Shown: positions 1-7,835 of the stretch, one piece after another
How positions within the stretch are numbered: the stretch's first letter is position 1
How the letters are laid out: each line of letters opens with the position of its first letter
Assembly (NCBI GenBank): GCA_904502185.1
Contig: CAJGDX010000006.1
Coordinates: 1 to 43,096 of the forward strand
Length of the DNA: 43,096 bases
Reading direction: 5' to 3'
Source of the DNA: an uncultured Bacteroidaceae bacterium
GTDB lineage: Bacteria > Bacteroidota > Bacteroidia > Bacteroidales > Bacteroidaceae
The notes under the pieces: generated by a model
The model's database searches: none
What the model was told of the DNA's origin: nothing
What the model saw: the letters and a program-made list of their open reading frames with translations, nothing else
Made by a program: the position numbers and the translations under genes

Positions 1-2
1 CC

Positions 3-566
3 CTCGAGAATCCCTTCGTTACACACAAACTGCATAATATGAACGAGGATGCAATCGTATGCGCCATCCGCAACCTCGGCCTCGACAAAGTGAGCGCCGA
101 CGATCGTGTGAAGGTTGTTTACGTTCCCTGCTATCTTAACGGCAGCGACGGCATCTTCAATATGTCATACTACGACGTTCTCATCGGTAACGACCTCAGC
201 GTTTACCCCTCGTACTACGAGCCTTGGGGATACACTCCGCTCGAGAGCGTTGCTTTCCGCATTCCTACAATCACAACCAACCTTGCAGGCTTCGGTCTTT
301 GGGTGAACTCACTGCTCGGCAAACAGGGCGAACTTAATGATGGTGTGGAAGTTATTCAGCGCACAGACAGCAATTATTTTGAAATGTCTGATGTAATTAC
401 AAAAAATATTTGTACCTTTGCGGCTCTAAATGAGAAAGATGTTGATGCGATAAGGAAGAAAGCAGCAAAAATAGCAGATAAGGCATTGTGGAAATGCTTT
501 ATACTTAACTATTTTGATGCGTATGACTTTGCGCTGAAACAGGCAGAAAACAGAAAAAATAAATAA
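3..566 (+). CDS. Glycogen synthase, GT3 (eukaryotic) type, 3' part only
   Basis: The reading frame is open to the left window edge (frame from base 3), so only about the last 187 codons are present. It contains the signature YYEPWGYTPLES followed by ITTNLAGFGLW, characteristic of GT3/GYS-type glycogen synthases, where this region forms part of the C-terminal Rossmann domain that binds the nucleotide-sugar donor. Family knowledge: it extends alpha-1,4-glucan from UDP- or ADP-glucose in the cytoplasm. It lies 15 bp before a glycogen phosphorylase, so the two are probably cotranscribed. Base composition shifts near 340: upstream codons are C/G-ending and strongly biased, while the last ~75 codons are A/T-rich, suggesting a poorly conserved C-terminal tail. 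Confidence 0.85.
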   Translation, partial: LENPFVTHKLHNMNEDAIVCAIRNLGLDKVSADDRVKVVYVPCYLNGSDGIFNMSYYDVLIGNDLSVYPSYYEPWGYTPLESVAFRIPTITTNLAGFGLWVNSLLGKQGELNDGVEVIQRTDSNYFEMSDVITKNICTFAALNEKDVDAIRKKAAKIADKALWKCFILNYFDAYDFALKQAENRKNK

Positions 567-581
567 CAAAAGAAAAAAAAT

Positions 582-3146
582 ATGATTGAAATCAGTAATG
601 CTAACATTCCTAGTTGGAAGACAATTAATGTAAAATCTCAGATACCCGAATCTTTGAAGAAACTCGATACCATTGCTCACAACATGTGGTGGTCATGGAA
701 TCAGGATGCAAAAGATTTGTTTGCTATGCTCGACGAGAAACTCTACGCAGAGTGTGGCAAAAACCCCGTATTGTTGCTCGAGAAATTGGGCTTCGAAAGA
801 CTCGAGGAGCTTTCAAAAGACAAGAACGTTCTTGCAGCTCTCGACAGCGTATATTCTCGTTTCGAGAAATATATGAGCGTAAAACCCGACGCAAACAGAC
901 CTTCAGTAGCATACTTCTGTATGGAGTACGGTCTTTCAAGCGTTCTTAAAATCTATTCTGGTGGTCTCGGTGTTCTCGCCGGTGACTACCTCAAAGAGGC
1001 TTCTGACTCTAACGTAGATATGTGTGCTGTAGGTTTCTTGTATCGTTACGGTTACTTTACACAGGCTCTCTCTATGGATGGTTCACAGATTGCCAACTAC
1101 GAGGCTCAGAACTTCAACACTCTCCCCATCGAGCGTGTAATGGAGAGCAACGGCGTTCCCATGGTAATCGAGGTTCCCTTCAACGACTTCAACGTACAGG
1201 CTAACGTATGGCGCGTGAATGTAGGTCGTGTACCCTTGTACCTCCTCGACACAGACTTCGAGCAGAACAGCGAGTACGACCGTCCCATCACTCACAAGCT
1301 CTATGGTGGCGACTGGGAGAACCGTTTGAAGCAGGAGATTCTTCTCGGTATCGGAGGTATGATCATGCTCGAGAAGCTCGGCATCAAGAAGGATATCTAC
1401 CACTGTAACGAGGGTCACGCTGCATTGTGCAACCTCCACCGTCTGACACAGTACATCAAGGATGGTTACACATTTGAGGAGGCTCTTGAGATTGTACGCT
1501 CAAGCTCTCTTTACACTGTACACACTCCCGTTCCCGCAGGTCACGACTACTTCGACGAGGCTCTCTTCAGCAAATATATGAGAAACTACCCCGCGAAGCT
1601 CAACATCACATGGGACGAGCTCATGGGCATGGGCCGCATCAACGCTAAAGACAAGTCTGAGCGTTTCTGTATGTCTACATTCGCATGTAACACTTGCCAG
1701 GAGATTAACGGTGTTAGCCGCCTCCACGGTAAGGTATCAAAATATATGTTCGCAGGTATCTGGAAAGGTTATTTCGCAGAGGAGAACCACGTAGGTTACG
1801 TAACTAACGGTGTTCACTTCCCCACATGGGTAGCACCCGAGTGGGACGCTCTCTACACAAAATACTTCGACGCTACTTTCCACGGCGACCAGTCTAACGC
1901 AAGCATCTGGGAGGCTATCTACAATGTACCCAACGACGAGATCTGGGCAATCAGAAAGCAGTTGAAGAGCAAGCTCATCGACCACATCCGCCAGTCATTC
2001 AAAGAGAACTGGTTGAAGAATCAGGGCGATCCCATGCGCATCGTTAACCTCCTCGACAAGATTAACCCCAACGCATTGCTCATCGGCTTCGGACGTCGTT
2101 TCGCAACATACAAGCGTGCACACCTCCTCTTTACAGACCTCGAGCGTCTCGCTCAGATTGTAAACAACGAGGATCGTCCCATCCAGTTCCTCTTCACAGG
2201 TAAGGCTCACCCCCACGATGGTGCAGGTCAGGGCTTGATCAAGAAGATTATGGAGATCTCTAAGATGCCTCAGTTCCTCGGCAAGATTATCTTCCTCGAG
2301 AACTATGACATGGATCTTGCAAAGATGCTTGTTTCGGGTGTTGATATCTGGATGAATACTCCTACACGTCCTTTGGAGGCATCAGGTACATCAGGCGAGA
2401 AGGCTCTTATGAATGGTGTACTCAACCTCTCTGTCCTCGACGGATGGTGGTGCGAGGGTTACAAACCCGGTGCAGGTTGGGCATTGAAAGAGCAGCGTAC
2501 ATACCAGAACCAGGAGCACCAGGATCAGCTCGACGCAGCTACAATCTACGCTCTCCTCGAGAACGAGATTCTTCCCCTCTACCACGACAACAGAGGTGGC
2601 AAGGAGTACTCTGACGAGTGGGTTAAATATATCAAGAACTCAATCGCACAGGTTGCACCTCACTTCACAATGAAGCGTCAGCTCGACGATTACTACAGCA
2701 AGTTCTACAACAAGCAAGCTAAACGTTTCCACCACTTGATGGAGGACGATGCTAAGGCAGCTCGCACACTCGCTTCATGGAAAGAGCAGGTGGCTGCAAG
2801 ATGGAACGAACTTGAGGTTGTTTCTATCGAGAAGGACGAGAATGTTGTTAACGGCAACATGGAGGTAGGTAAGAACTATACTATCTCAATGGTAATCGAC
2901 GAGAAGGGTCTGAACGACGCAGTAGGCGTAGAGCTCGTTACTCTTACAACAGACAACAATGGTAACGATGTTATCTACTCAGTAGAGCCCTTCGCAATGG
3001 TTAAGAAAGAGGGTAACCTTTTCACATTCAGCATCGACTATTCTGTAAACAACGCAGGTGCATTCAAAGTATGCTACCGTATCTTCCCCAAACACGAGGA
3101 ACTGCCTCATCGTCAGGACTTCGCTTTTGTAAAGTGGATGGCATAA
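582..3146 (+). CDS. glgP: Alpha-glucan (glycogen) phosphorylase, GT35
   Basis: The 854-aa protein matches the alpha-glucan phosphorylase family that starts with a DUF3417-like region (NMWWSWNQDA near residues 34-43). The catalytic core includes EASGTSGEKALMNG, in which Lys607 is the expected pyridoxal-phosphate lysine, and FGRRFATYKRA, typical of the C-terminal glucosyl/phosphate-binding region. Family reaction: phosphorolysis of alpha-1,4-glucan to glucose-1-phosphate in the cytosol. It follows the glycogen synthase by 15 bp, so synthesis and breakdown are encoded together. Codons are strongly biased (CTC, GAG, CGT, TAC), as expected of a highly expressed gene. The ATG at 582 follows an A-rich spacer with no clear Shine-Dalgarno, normal for Bacteroidetes. 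A strong terminator follows at 3177-3215. Confidence 0.93.
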   Translation: MIEISNANIPSWKTINVKSQIPESLKKLDTIAHNMWWSWNQDAKDLFAMLDEKLYAECGKNPVLLLEKLGFERLEELSKDKNVLAALDSVYSRFEKYMSVKPDANRPSVAYFCMEYGLSSVLKIYSGGLGVLAGDYLKEASDSNVDMCAVGFLYRYGYFTQALSMDGSQIANYEAQNFNTLPIERVMESNGVPMVIEVPFNDFNVQANVWRVNVGRVPLYLLDTDFEQNSEYDRPITHKLYGGDWENRLKQEILLGIGGMIMLEKLGIKKDIYHCNEGHAALCNLHRLTQYIKDGYTFEEALEIVRSSSLYTVHTPVPAGHDYFDEALFSKYMRNYPAKLNITWDELMGMGRINAKDKSERFCMSTFACNTCQEINGVSRLHGKVSKYMFAGIWKGYFAEENHVGYVTNGVHFPTWVAPEWDALYTKYFDATFHGDQSNASIWEAIYNVPNDEIWAIRKQLKSKLIDHIRQSFKENWLKNQGDPMRIVNLLDKINPNALLIGFGRRFATYKRAHLLFTDLERLAQIVNNEDRPIQFLFTGKAHPHDGAGQGLIKKIMEISKMPQFLGKIIFLENYDMDLAKMLVSGVDIWMNTPTRPLEASGTSGEKALMNGVLNLSVLDGWWCEGYKPGAGWALKEQRTYQNQEHQDQLDAATIYALLENEILPLYHDNRGGKEYSDEWVKYIKNSIAQVAPHFTMKRQLDDYYSKFYNKQAKRFHHLMEDDAKAARTLASWKEQVAARWNELEVVSIEKDENVVNGNMEVGKNYTISMVIDEKGLNDAVGVELVTLTTDNNGNDVIYSVEPFAMVKKEGNLFTFSIDYSVNNAGAFKVCYRIFPKHEELPHRQDFAFVKWMA

Positions 3147-3176
3147 TTTAGTTACAGACTATAGATACTTTATACA

Positions 3177-3215
3177 GGCTGTGCCGTGATTGAAAAATTA
3201 CGGCACAGCCTTATT
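3177..3215 (+). terminator. Rho-independent terminator of the glycogen genes
   Basis: A perfect 11-bp stem, GGCTGTGCCGT (3177-3187) with ACGGCACAGCC (3200-3210), has a 12-nt loop and is followed by TTATTGTGTTT. It lies 30 bp after the glgP stop and isolates the glycogen genes from the RyR cassette downstream. Confidence 0.85.
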
Positions 3216-3312
3216 GTGTTTACACAGGTGAAAAGATTACAACATAAATAGTTATAACATATTAATGAGTAATTTTGTTCGCTATGTATCATTTAAAATC
3301 AAATAAAAAGAG

Positions 3313-3320
3313 TAAATTTG
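3313..3320 (+). promoter_or_regulatory. Promoter -7 box of the RyR cassette
   Basis: TAAATTTG matches the Bacteroidetes -7 consensus TAnnTTTG exactly and lies 61 bp before the sigma-factor start. No convincing -33 TTTG is visible at the usual spacing. The A/T-rich stretch 3215-3312 shows nothing else. Confidence 0.5.
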
Positions 3321-3381
3321 CCTTTAGGATATAGTGAAATGTATGTAACAGTTTTGCTTGTCAATAGAAATAAAGTAAATA

Positions 3382-3942
3382 ATGACAGACAAACAAATAG
3401 TAGAAGCACTTATAGCTCGTAATGAACAAGTGACCAAGCAATTCTTTTTCGAGAATTGTCGTCCACTCTTTATGAGCATTATCCGTAATGTGTTCTCATT
3501 TCCGGTAGACTATAATGAGTTTGTGAACGAGTTCTACCTTTATTTGATGGAGGATGCTGCATATCGCTTAAAGCAGTTTCAAGGTCGAAGCACAATATAT
3601 CAATGGATGAAAGTTGTGGCTATACGCTATTTTGTTGCTAAACGCAATATAATGATAGATAATGAACCTAAAGATACTTATACAGATATTGTGATTCAGG
3701 ACAATATCGTTGATACAGAAAAAGATGTAACAGCAAGGATTGATGTTGAACATCTGTTTTCTCTTATGTCGAATAAACGATATGTTCATGTAATTAAAAA
3801 ACTTGTATTGCAAGATGTTGAGCCCAGTGTGGTAGCTCGCGAACTTGGAACTAATGTGGAAAATTTGTACAATATTAAGAAACGTGCTATTGCAGCATTG
3901 ACTGAAATTGCACTAAAAGAAGCCAGGGAATATGGGAGATGA
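3382..3942 (+). CDS. ECF-like sigma-70 family factor, first gene of RyR cassette
   Basis: A 186-aa protein with the layout of a small group IV (ECF) sigma factor. Residues ~20-95 resemble region 2: FVNEFYLYLMED, then LKQFQGRSTIYQWMKVVA, corresponding to the -10 recognition and strand-opening helices. Residues ~125-180 resemble region 4, with the helix-turn-helix VVARELGTNVENLYNIKKRA. Family role: directs RNA polymerase to a specific regulon, usually held by an anti-sigma factor encoded next door. The next gene overlaps it by 11 bp and begins with an anti-sigma-like segment, implying translational coupling. The cassette is visibly more A/T-rich than glgP. The sigma class is inferred from motif layout. 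Confidence 0.8.
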   Translation: MTDKQIVEALIARNEQVTKQFFFENCRPLFMSIIRNVFSFPVDYNEFVNEFYLYLMEDAAYRLKQFQGRSTIYQWMKVVAIRYFVAKRNIMIDNEPKDTYTDIVIQDNIVDTEKDVTARIDVEHLFSLMSNKRYVHVIKKLVLQDVEPSVVARELGTNVENLYNIKKRAIAALTEIALKEAREYGR

Positions 3943-5083
3943 ATTAACTAAAAATATTTCGGATGAAGTATTGGCAACTTTTCTGGATGGCAATGCTACC
4001 GCACAAGAGAACAAAGAGATTATCTGCGCTCTCTTTGAAGATGCCGAATTGAGAGAATTGCTGCATATATCTCAGTCGGTTGATGCTGAATTGTATGCAA
4101 TGTCGCATGAATGTGAAATTATTCCTATGACCGCAATGGCTGCAGCATGTGATGAAGGAAACCATTGCTGCTTGGAATGTGAAAAGTATATACTTCGAAA
4201 ACTTAAAATAGATTTTGACGAACAGCAACTGCTTAAAAATGCATTTGACCGCGGATGGCAGAAAGAGGATGGTACCGCGCTTCATAATGTCGGCAGACAT
4301 CTTGAAGAGAAGGGGCTGATTGTAACGCGTCAATACAAATCTACCATATGTGATATTATAGATGCACTTGAGGCAGATATGAATGTGATTGTTGCAGTCG
4401 ACAGTGGGGAACTAATAAACAACAATGTTAATGAGACAATTGAAGATTGTCTTATAGGTCAAAATCCGGATCATACAGTGGTGGTCCTGTCATATAACTC
4501 CGAAAAGCAAGAAATTACCATATATGACCCAAATTCATCAAACCAGGAGGATGTATATCCAGTGGAACGCTTTGAGAATGCTTGGAATGACTCAAAAAAA
4601 TATCTGGTAACCGTAAATTCAAGAAATATGAAAGAATATATTCCAAAACCAATAGATTTGTCAGATGTCGAGTTACACGATGACTTAAATGAATTGCGCG
4701 AAGCAATAGCTGAGAATGCTCATGAAGTATGGGCATTGGAAAGACAAGCACAAGGTTGGACATACGGTCCTCAGCGCGACGATGCAAAGAAACACAATCC
4801 GTGTATGGTCAAATATTCACAATTGCCCGAAAGTGAGAAAAAATTTGACCGCGAGATGGCTATAAATACATTGAAGTTAGTAAAAAAACTTGGATATGAT
4901 ATTACAAAGCGAGAAGAGACCGAATTGTATAAAGATTTATTGTCACGTATTCGCAATGCAAACGAAACATATTACTGTCCACAGTGTTACGGGGAAAATG
5001 TGAAGACTCCTGTTGAGAAGCATCAGGCCTTCTGTCATGTGTGTGGATGTAATCTTAAACAGGAAGATTTATATAAAAGTTAA
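3932..5083 (+). CDS. Anti-sigma-like / C39-like peptidase / RyR domain / zinc-ribbon fusion
   Basis: The 383-aa protein has four visible parts. Residues 8-55 (ISDEVLATFLDGNATAQENKE onward) resemble the helical start of Bacteroidetes anti-sigma factors, without an HxxxCxxC zinc motif. Residues ~70-228 look like a papain-like C39-family domain: candidate Cys79 in HCCLECEKYIL, His181 in NPDHTVVVLSY, Asp199 in TIYDPN. Residues ~233-326 are a full RyR (ryanodine receptor) domain with YIPKPIDLSDV, NAHEVW, QGWTYG, HNPC and the closing LKLVKKLGYDI. Residues 349-373 form a zinc ribbon, CPQC...CHVCGC. There is no signal peptide or membrane helix, so it is probably cytoplasmic. Overlap with the sigma gene suggests it controls that factor. 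RyR is the firm call; the peptidase assignment and its activity are inferred. Confidence 0.7.
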   Translation: MGDELTKNISDEVLATFLDGNATAQENKEIICALFEDAELRELLHISQSVDAELYAMSHECEIIPMTAMAAACDEGNHCCLECEKYILRKLKIDFDEQQLLKNAFDRGWQKEDGTALHNVGRHLEEKGLIVTRQYKSTICDIIDALEADMNVIVAVDSGELINNNVNETIEDCLIGQNPDHTVVVLSYNSEKQEITIYDPNSSNQEDVYPVERFENAWNDSKKYLVTVNSRNMKEYIPKPIDLSDVELHDDLNELREAIAENAHEVWALERQAQGWTYGPQRDDAKKHNPCMVKYSQLPESEKKFDREMAINTLKLVKKLGYDITKREETELYKDLLSRIRNANETYYCPQCYGENVKTPVEKHQAFCHVCGCNLKQEDLYKS

Positions 5084-5138
5084 ACTCACATCTTTGCGAC
5101 AAAATCAGCTTTATAGTTACTTTTGAAATATTTTTGGA

Positions 5139-7331
5139 ATGATGGATTTTTTAAATGGTTGTTGCGAAAAAATTCTGAATGGCCTGAATTTATGGCAAAT
5201 GTCCACATCTGTGAATTTGTATGACATTGGGTGGTGGAGTGTAATATTTATCTTGCTATTGACTTTAACCATCTGGATTCTATCAAATAAAAGAACTGTG
5301 CGAGTGGTTGAATCCATTTCGCGCAATCTTCTGGTGCTATCATCTTTAGTGTGGCTGTCGGGAGTTTGTGTCTATTTGATAGGACTTTACAGAACAGATT
5401 TAAACTGGCTTTCGGTTATACCTCGTGCAGTGATTTCTTCCTTTAAAATGTTTGTTGTGGCACACGACCTGGCCCGAGTACCAAAGGAACTTCAAGAGGA
5501 TGCTATATATATGTCGATATTCTCTATAGTCCATTTTGTTGCTGCATTTATCACCTTCCTATTCATTTTTAGAATGGTTGGTTTCAAGATAAAATCCTCT
5601 TGGAATATATTGATACATAAATTGTTTTACTCGCGAGGAAAGGTTGTACATCTTTTTTGGGGAGTAAATGAACCATCGTGTCTGTTGGCGGAATCTATCA
5701 GAGAAAAACATTCCACAGATACAATTATATTTGTAGACATTGATGAAGAGTGTACAGATAACACACAAAGAAAGCCTACCCTAAGCAATATAACAAATAC
5801 TATTACCATCAGGAATTGCGATATTGCCCGTTTGGATGCAATAGGAGCATTGGTCGATAATTGTTACAATGGTCCTGCGGAATATACTACTCAGAAGGAT
5901 ATAGATATTTTTGGACTTTTGAATCTTAAAAATATTGCATCTATCATGCAGAAAAGCGATAAGTCATATATCTATCTTTTTTCTGATAACGAAGCACAAA
6001 ATATTAGCGGAGCATTGAATTTACAACATGATAAACGATTGCTTTCAATGCGTGAAAATAGTCCATTGATATATATTCATGCTCGTCGTGATGCAAATAA
6101 TGAGATTTTCGACCACTATTCTCAATACGATGGCGAATCACACAGAATGAAGATTAAGATTGTTGATTCTGCTTATTTGTCAACTCTTGCATTAAAGCAG
6201 GATGAGAATCTTCTTCCTGTAAACTGTGTTGAATTTGATAAAAAAAACGGTACGGTTAATACTCCTTTCACATCTCTTATTGTCGGCTTTGGCGCAACTG
6301 GACAGGAAGCATTTAAATTCTTGTACGAATACACAGCCTTTATCGGTTCTGATATGAAAAAGACACCTTTCAAATGCTATGCTATAGATGAGAAAATGGA
6401 CAAACTTGCCGGAATTATCCGAAAAAAAATGCCGGCTATTGGCGAAGATGAACTTACTCTTATTAAGTCATCTGTCGATTCTGAATGTTTTTGGCAGAAG
6501 GTAAACGGTATAATCGATCAATTGAATTATGTTGTAATTTCACTTAACAATGATGCTGTAGGTCTGTCGCTTGCCGTTAATCTGTTTAAACATGCATTAC
6601 AGATGCGTTCGGCAAGCCATCTGCCGCTTAAAATCCTTGTCAGGTGCTATAATAGCAGCAATGAGAAACGAATGACTGAGGTTGTAAATAATCTTAATAA
6701 CTCAATCAAGGGTTATAATATTGAAATAGCACTTTATGGAAAAGAGAAAGAATTGTATAGCTATAATACCATAATCTCAGATTTAACTTTGCAAGATGCT
6801 AAAGTGTTCAATGCTATCTATGAAAACTCCCCAATATCGGCAGAAGAACTTTGGGAAATGAGTTTCGGCAACAAAGAAATTCAAAGATTGATGAATGATA
6901 AAAAGATGTCCCGTTACCATGCGGTACACGACATAAATAGGCGAATAGCTCAGAATATTTCAAATTCCTTGCATTCTTCGGTCAAAATGAAACTTATGGG
7001 CTTCAACGAAAATGAACTGTCGGAACGTCTTAAATCCTATTATGAATATGTCCAATCTCGCATATATGGCAGTACCGTATATGCATGCAGCGAGGAAGAT
7101 GCATTGTTGTTGAAAAACATGGCAATAGTCGAGCATGAGCGATGGGTGGCCTCCCACAAACTTTTGGGTTATACATATAGTCCGGAAAATAATTTTGTGA
7201 AAAAACAGCATAAATGTCTGTGCAAGTGGGAATGTCTGGACGAAACGACAAAATCTTATGATTGCAATGTGGTAGATACCACCATCAAGATGGCGTATGA
7301 AAAACTTAAGAATGCCCCCAATATTAATTAG
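5139..7331 (+). CDS. Membrane protein with two TrkA-N-like Rossmann regions and C-terminal RyR domain
   Basis: The 730-aa protein starts with three or four hydrophobic helices (~31-49, 64-85, perhaps 93-110, and 124-148). A cytoplasmic region follows with two Rossmann-like units: one from ~168 (VVHLFWGVNEPS, then TIIFVDID ending in acidic residues) and one from ~379 (LIVGFGATGQEAF, a GxGxTG nucleotide loop at 383-388, then KCYAIDE). This resembles the TrkA-N/RCK arrangement of potassium transport regulators, but no TVGYG-like selectivity filter is present, so a channel is not supported. Residues ~651-725 are a divergent RyR domain (LLLKNMAIVEHERW, LGYTYSPE). It sits 55 bp after the peptidase/RyR gene in the same direction. 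Inference: a membrane sensor of a nucleotide or dinucleotide ligand. Confidence 0.7.
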   Translation: MMDFLNGCCEKILNGLNLWQMSTSVNLYDIGWWSVIFILLLTLTIWILSNKRTVRVVESISRNLLVLSSLVWLSGVCVYLIGLYRTDLNWLSVIPRAVISSFKMFVVAHDLARVPKELQEDAIYMSIFSIVHFVAAFITFLFIFRMVGFKIKSSWNILIHKLFYSRGKVVHLFWGVNEPSCLLAESIREKHSTDTIIFVDIDEECTDNTQRKPTLSNITNTITIRNCDIARLDAIGALVDNCYNGPAEYTTQKDIDIFGLLNLKNIASIMQKSDKSYIYLFSDNEAQNISGALNLQHDKRLLSMRENSPLIYIHARRDANNEIFDHYSQYDGESHRMKIKIVDSAYLSTLALKQDENLLPVNCVEFDKKNGTVNTPFTSLIVGFGATGQEAFKFLYEYTAFIGSDMKKTPFKCYAIDEKMDKLAGIIRKKMPAIGEDELTLIKSSVDSECFWQKVNGIIDQLNYVVISLNNDAVGLSLAVNLFKHALQMRSASHLPLKILVRCYNSSNEKRMTEVVNNLNNSIKGYNIEIALYGKEKELYSYNTIISDLTLQDAKVFNAIYENSPISAEELWEMSFGNKEIQRLMNDKKMSRYHAVHDINRRIAQNISNSLHSSVKMKLMGFNENELSERLKSYYEYVQSRIYGSTVYACSEEDALLLKNMAIVEHERWVASHKLLGYTYSPENNFVKKQHKCLCKWECLDETTKSYDCNVVDTTIKMAYEKLKNAPNIN

Positions 7332-7392
7332 TTTAGTGATAGATTTTATCTACAGAATTGTTCTTTAATATAAACTTTAATTAAAGAGAACA

Positions 7393-7683
7393 ATGAAAAA
7401 GAATTATGTACCGCAACCAATGGATACAAGTGATATCCAGTTGCCAAAGGAATTGAATGTATTGATAGAACAAATGGCAAAGAATGTTCACGAAGTGTGG
7501 GCAAAAAGCCGTATTGAGCAAGGCTGGACTTACGGAGAGGAACGCAGCGATGTGTTGAAACATCACCCTTGCCTGATTCCATACGAAGAATTGCCTGAAG
7601 TAGAGAAAGAGTATGACCGTGATACTGCGCTTGGCACTTTGAAACTTATAAGCAAATTGGGATTCAAAATTTCAAAAGAGTAG
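7393..7683 (+). CDS. Stand-alone RyR domain protein
   Basis: This 96-aa protein is almost nothing but one RyR domain: YVPQPMDTSDIQL, MAKNVHEVWA, QGWTYGEERSD, HHPCLIPYEEL, then TLKLISKLGFKI. A gapless hand alignment with residues 233-327 of the protein encoded at 3932-5083 gives roughly 50% identity, so the two arose by duplication within or before this cassette. RyR domains were first defined in ryanodine-receptor calcium channels; their bacterial role is not established to my knowledge. It is 61 bp after the membrane RyR gene and is closed by a terminator, making it the last gene of the cassette. No catalytic residues are recognised. Confidence 0.85.
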   Translation: MKKNYVPQPMDTSDIQLPKELNVLIEQMAKNVHEVWAKSRIEQGWTYGEERSDVLKHHPCLIPYEELPEVEKEYDRDTALGTLKLISKLGFKISKE

Positions 7684-7709
7684 GGGGATCTAATCTTGCA
7701 TTGAATATG

Positions 7710-7762
7710 GCCTGTTCATCATTTTAATTTTTATTTAGTGTGAGTGAACAGGCTATTTGTTT
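7710..7762 (+). terminator. Terminator after the RyR cassette
   Basis: GCCTGTTCA (7710-7718) pairs perfectly with TGAACAGGC (7745-7753) across an A/T-rich loop and is followed by TATTTGTTTT. It lies 27 bp after the last RyR gene and marks the end of that transcription unit. Confidence 0.7.
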
Positions 7763-7777
7763 TATCGTAAATATAAC

Positions 7778-7818
7778 ATAATTGGGTGTACCTTCATGAA
7801 AAAGGTACACCCAATTAT
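7778..7818. terminator. Bidirectional terminator between convergent genes
   Basis: A perfect 17-bp stem (7778-7794 with 7802-7818, core TTGGGTGTACCTT) encloses a 7-nt loop. It lies between the RyR cassette (+) and the alpha-galactosidase gene (-), whose stop is at 7836, so it can end transcripts from both sides. Confidence 0.85.
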
Positions 7819-7835
7819 ATGTTTAAATCAGTTGC

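Noticed and set aside
5139..7331. Potassium channel
   Set aside because: Rossmann regions resemble TrkA-N but no selectivity-filter motif is present among the membrane helices.
3382..7683. Phage or mobile-element origin for the RyR cassette
   Set aside because: No integrase, transposase, attachment repeats or tRNA gene flank it; higher A/T content alone is not enough.
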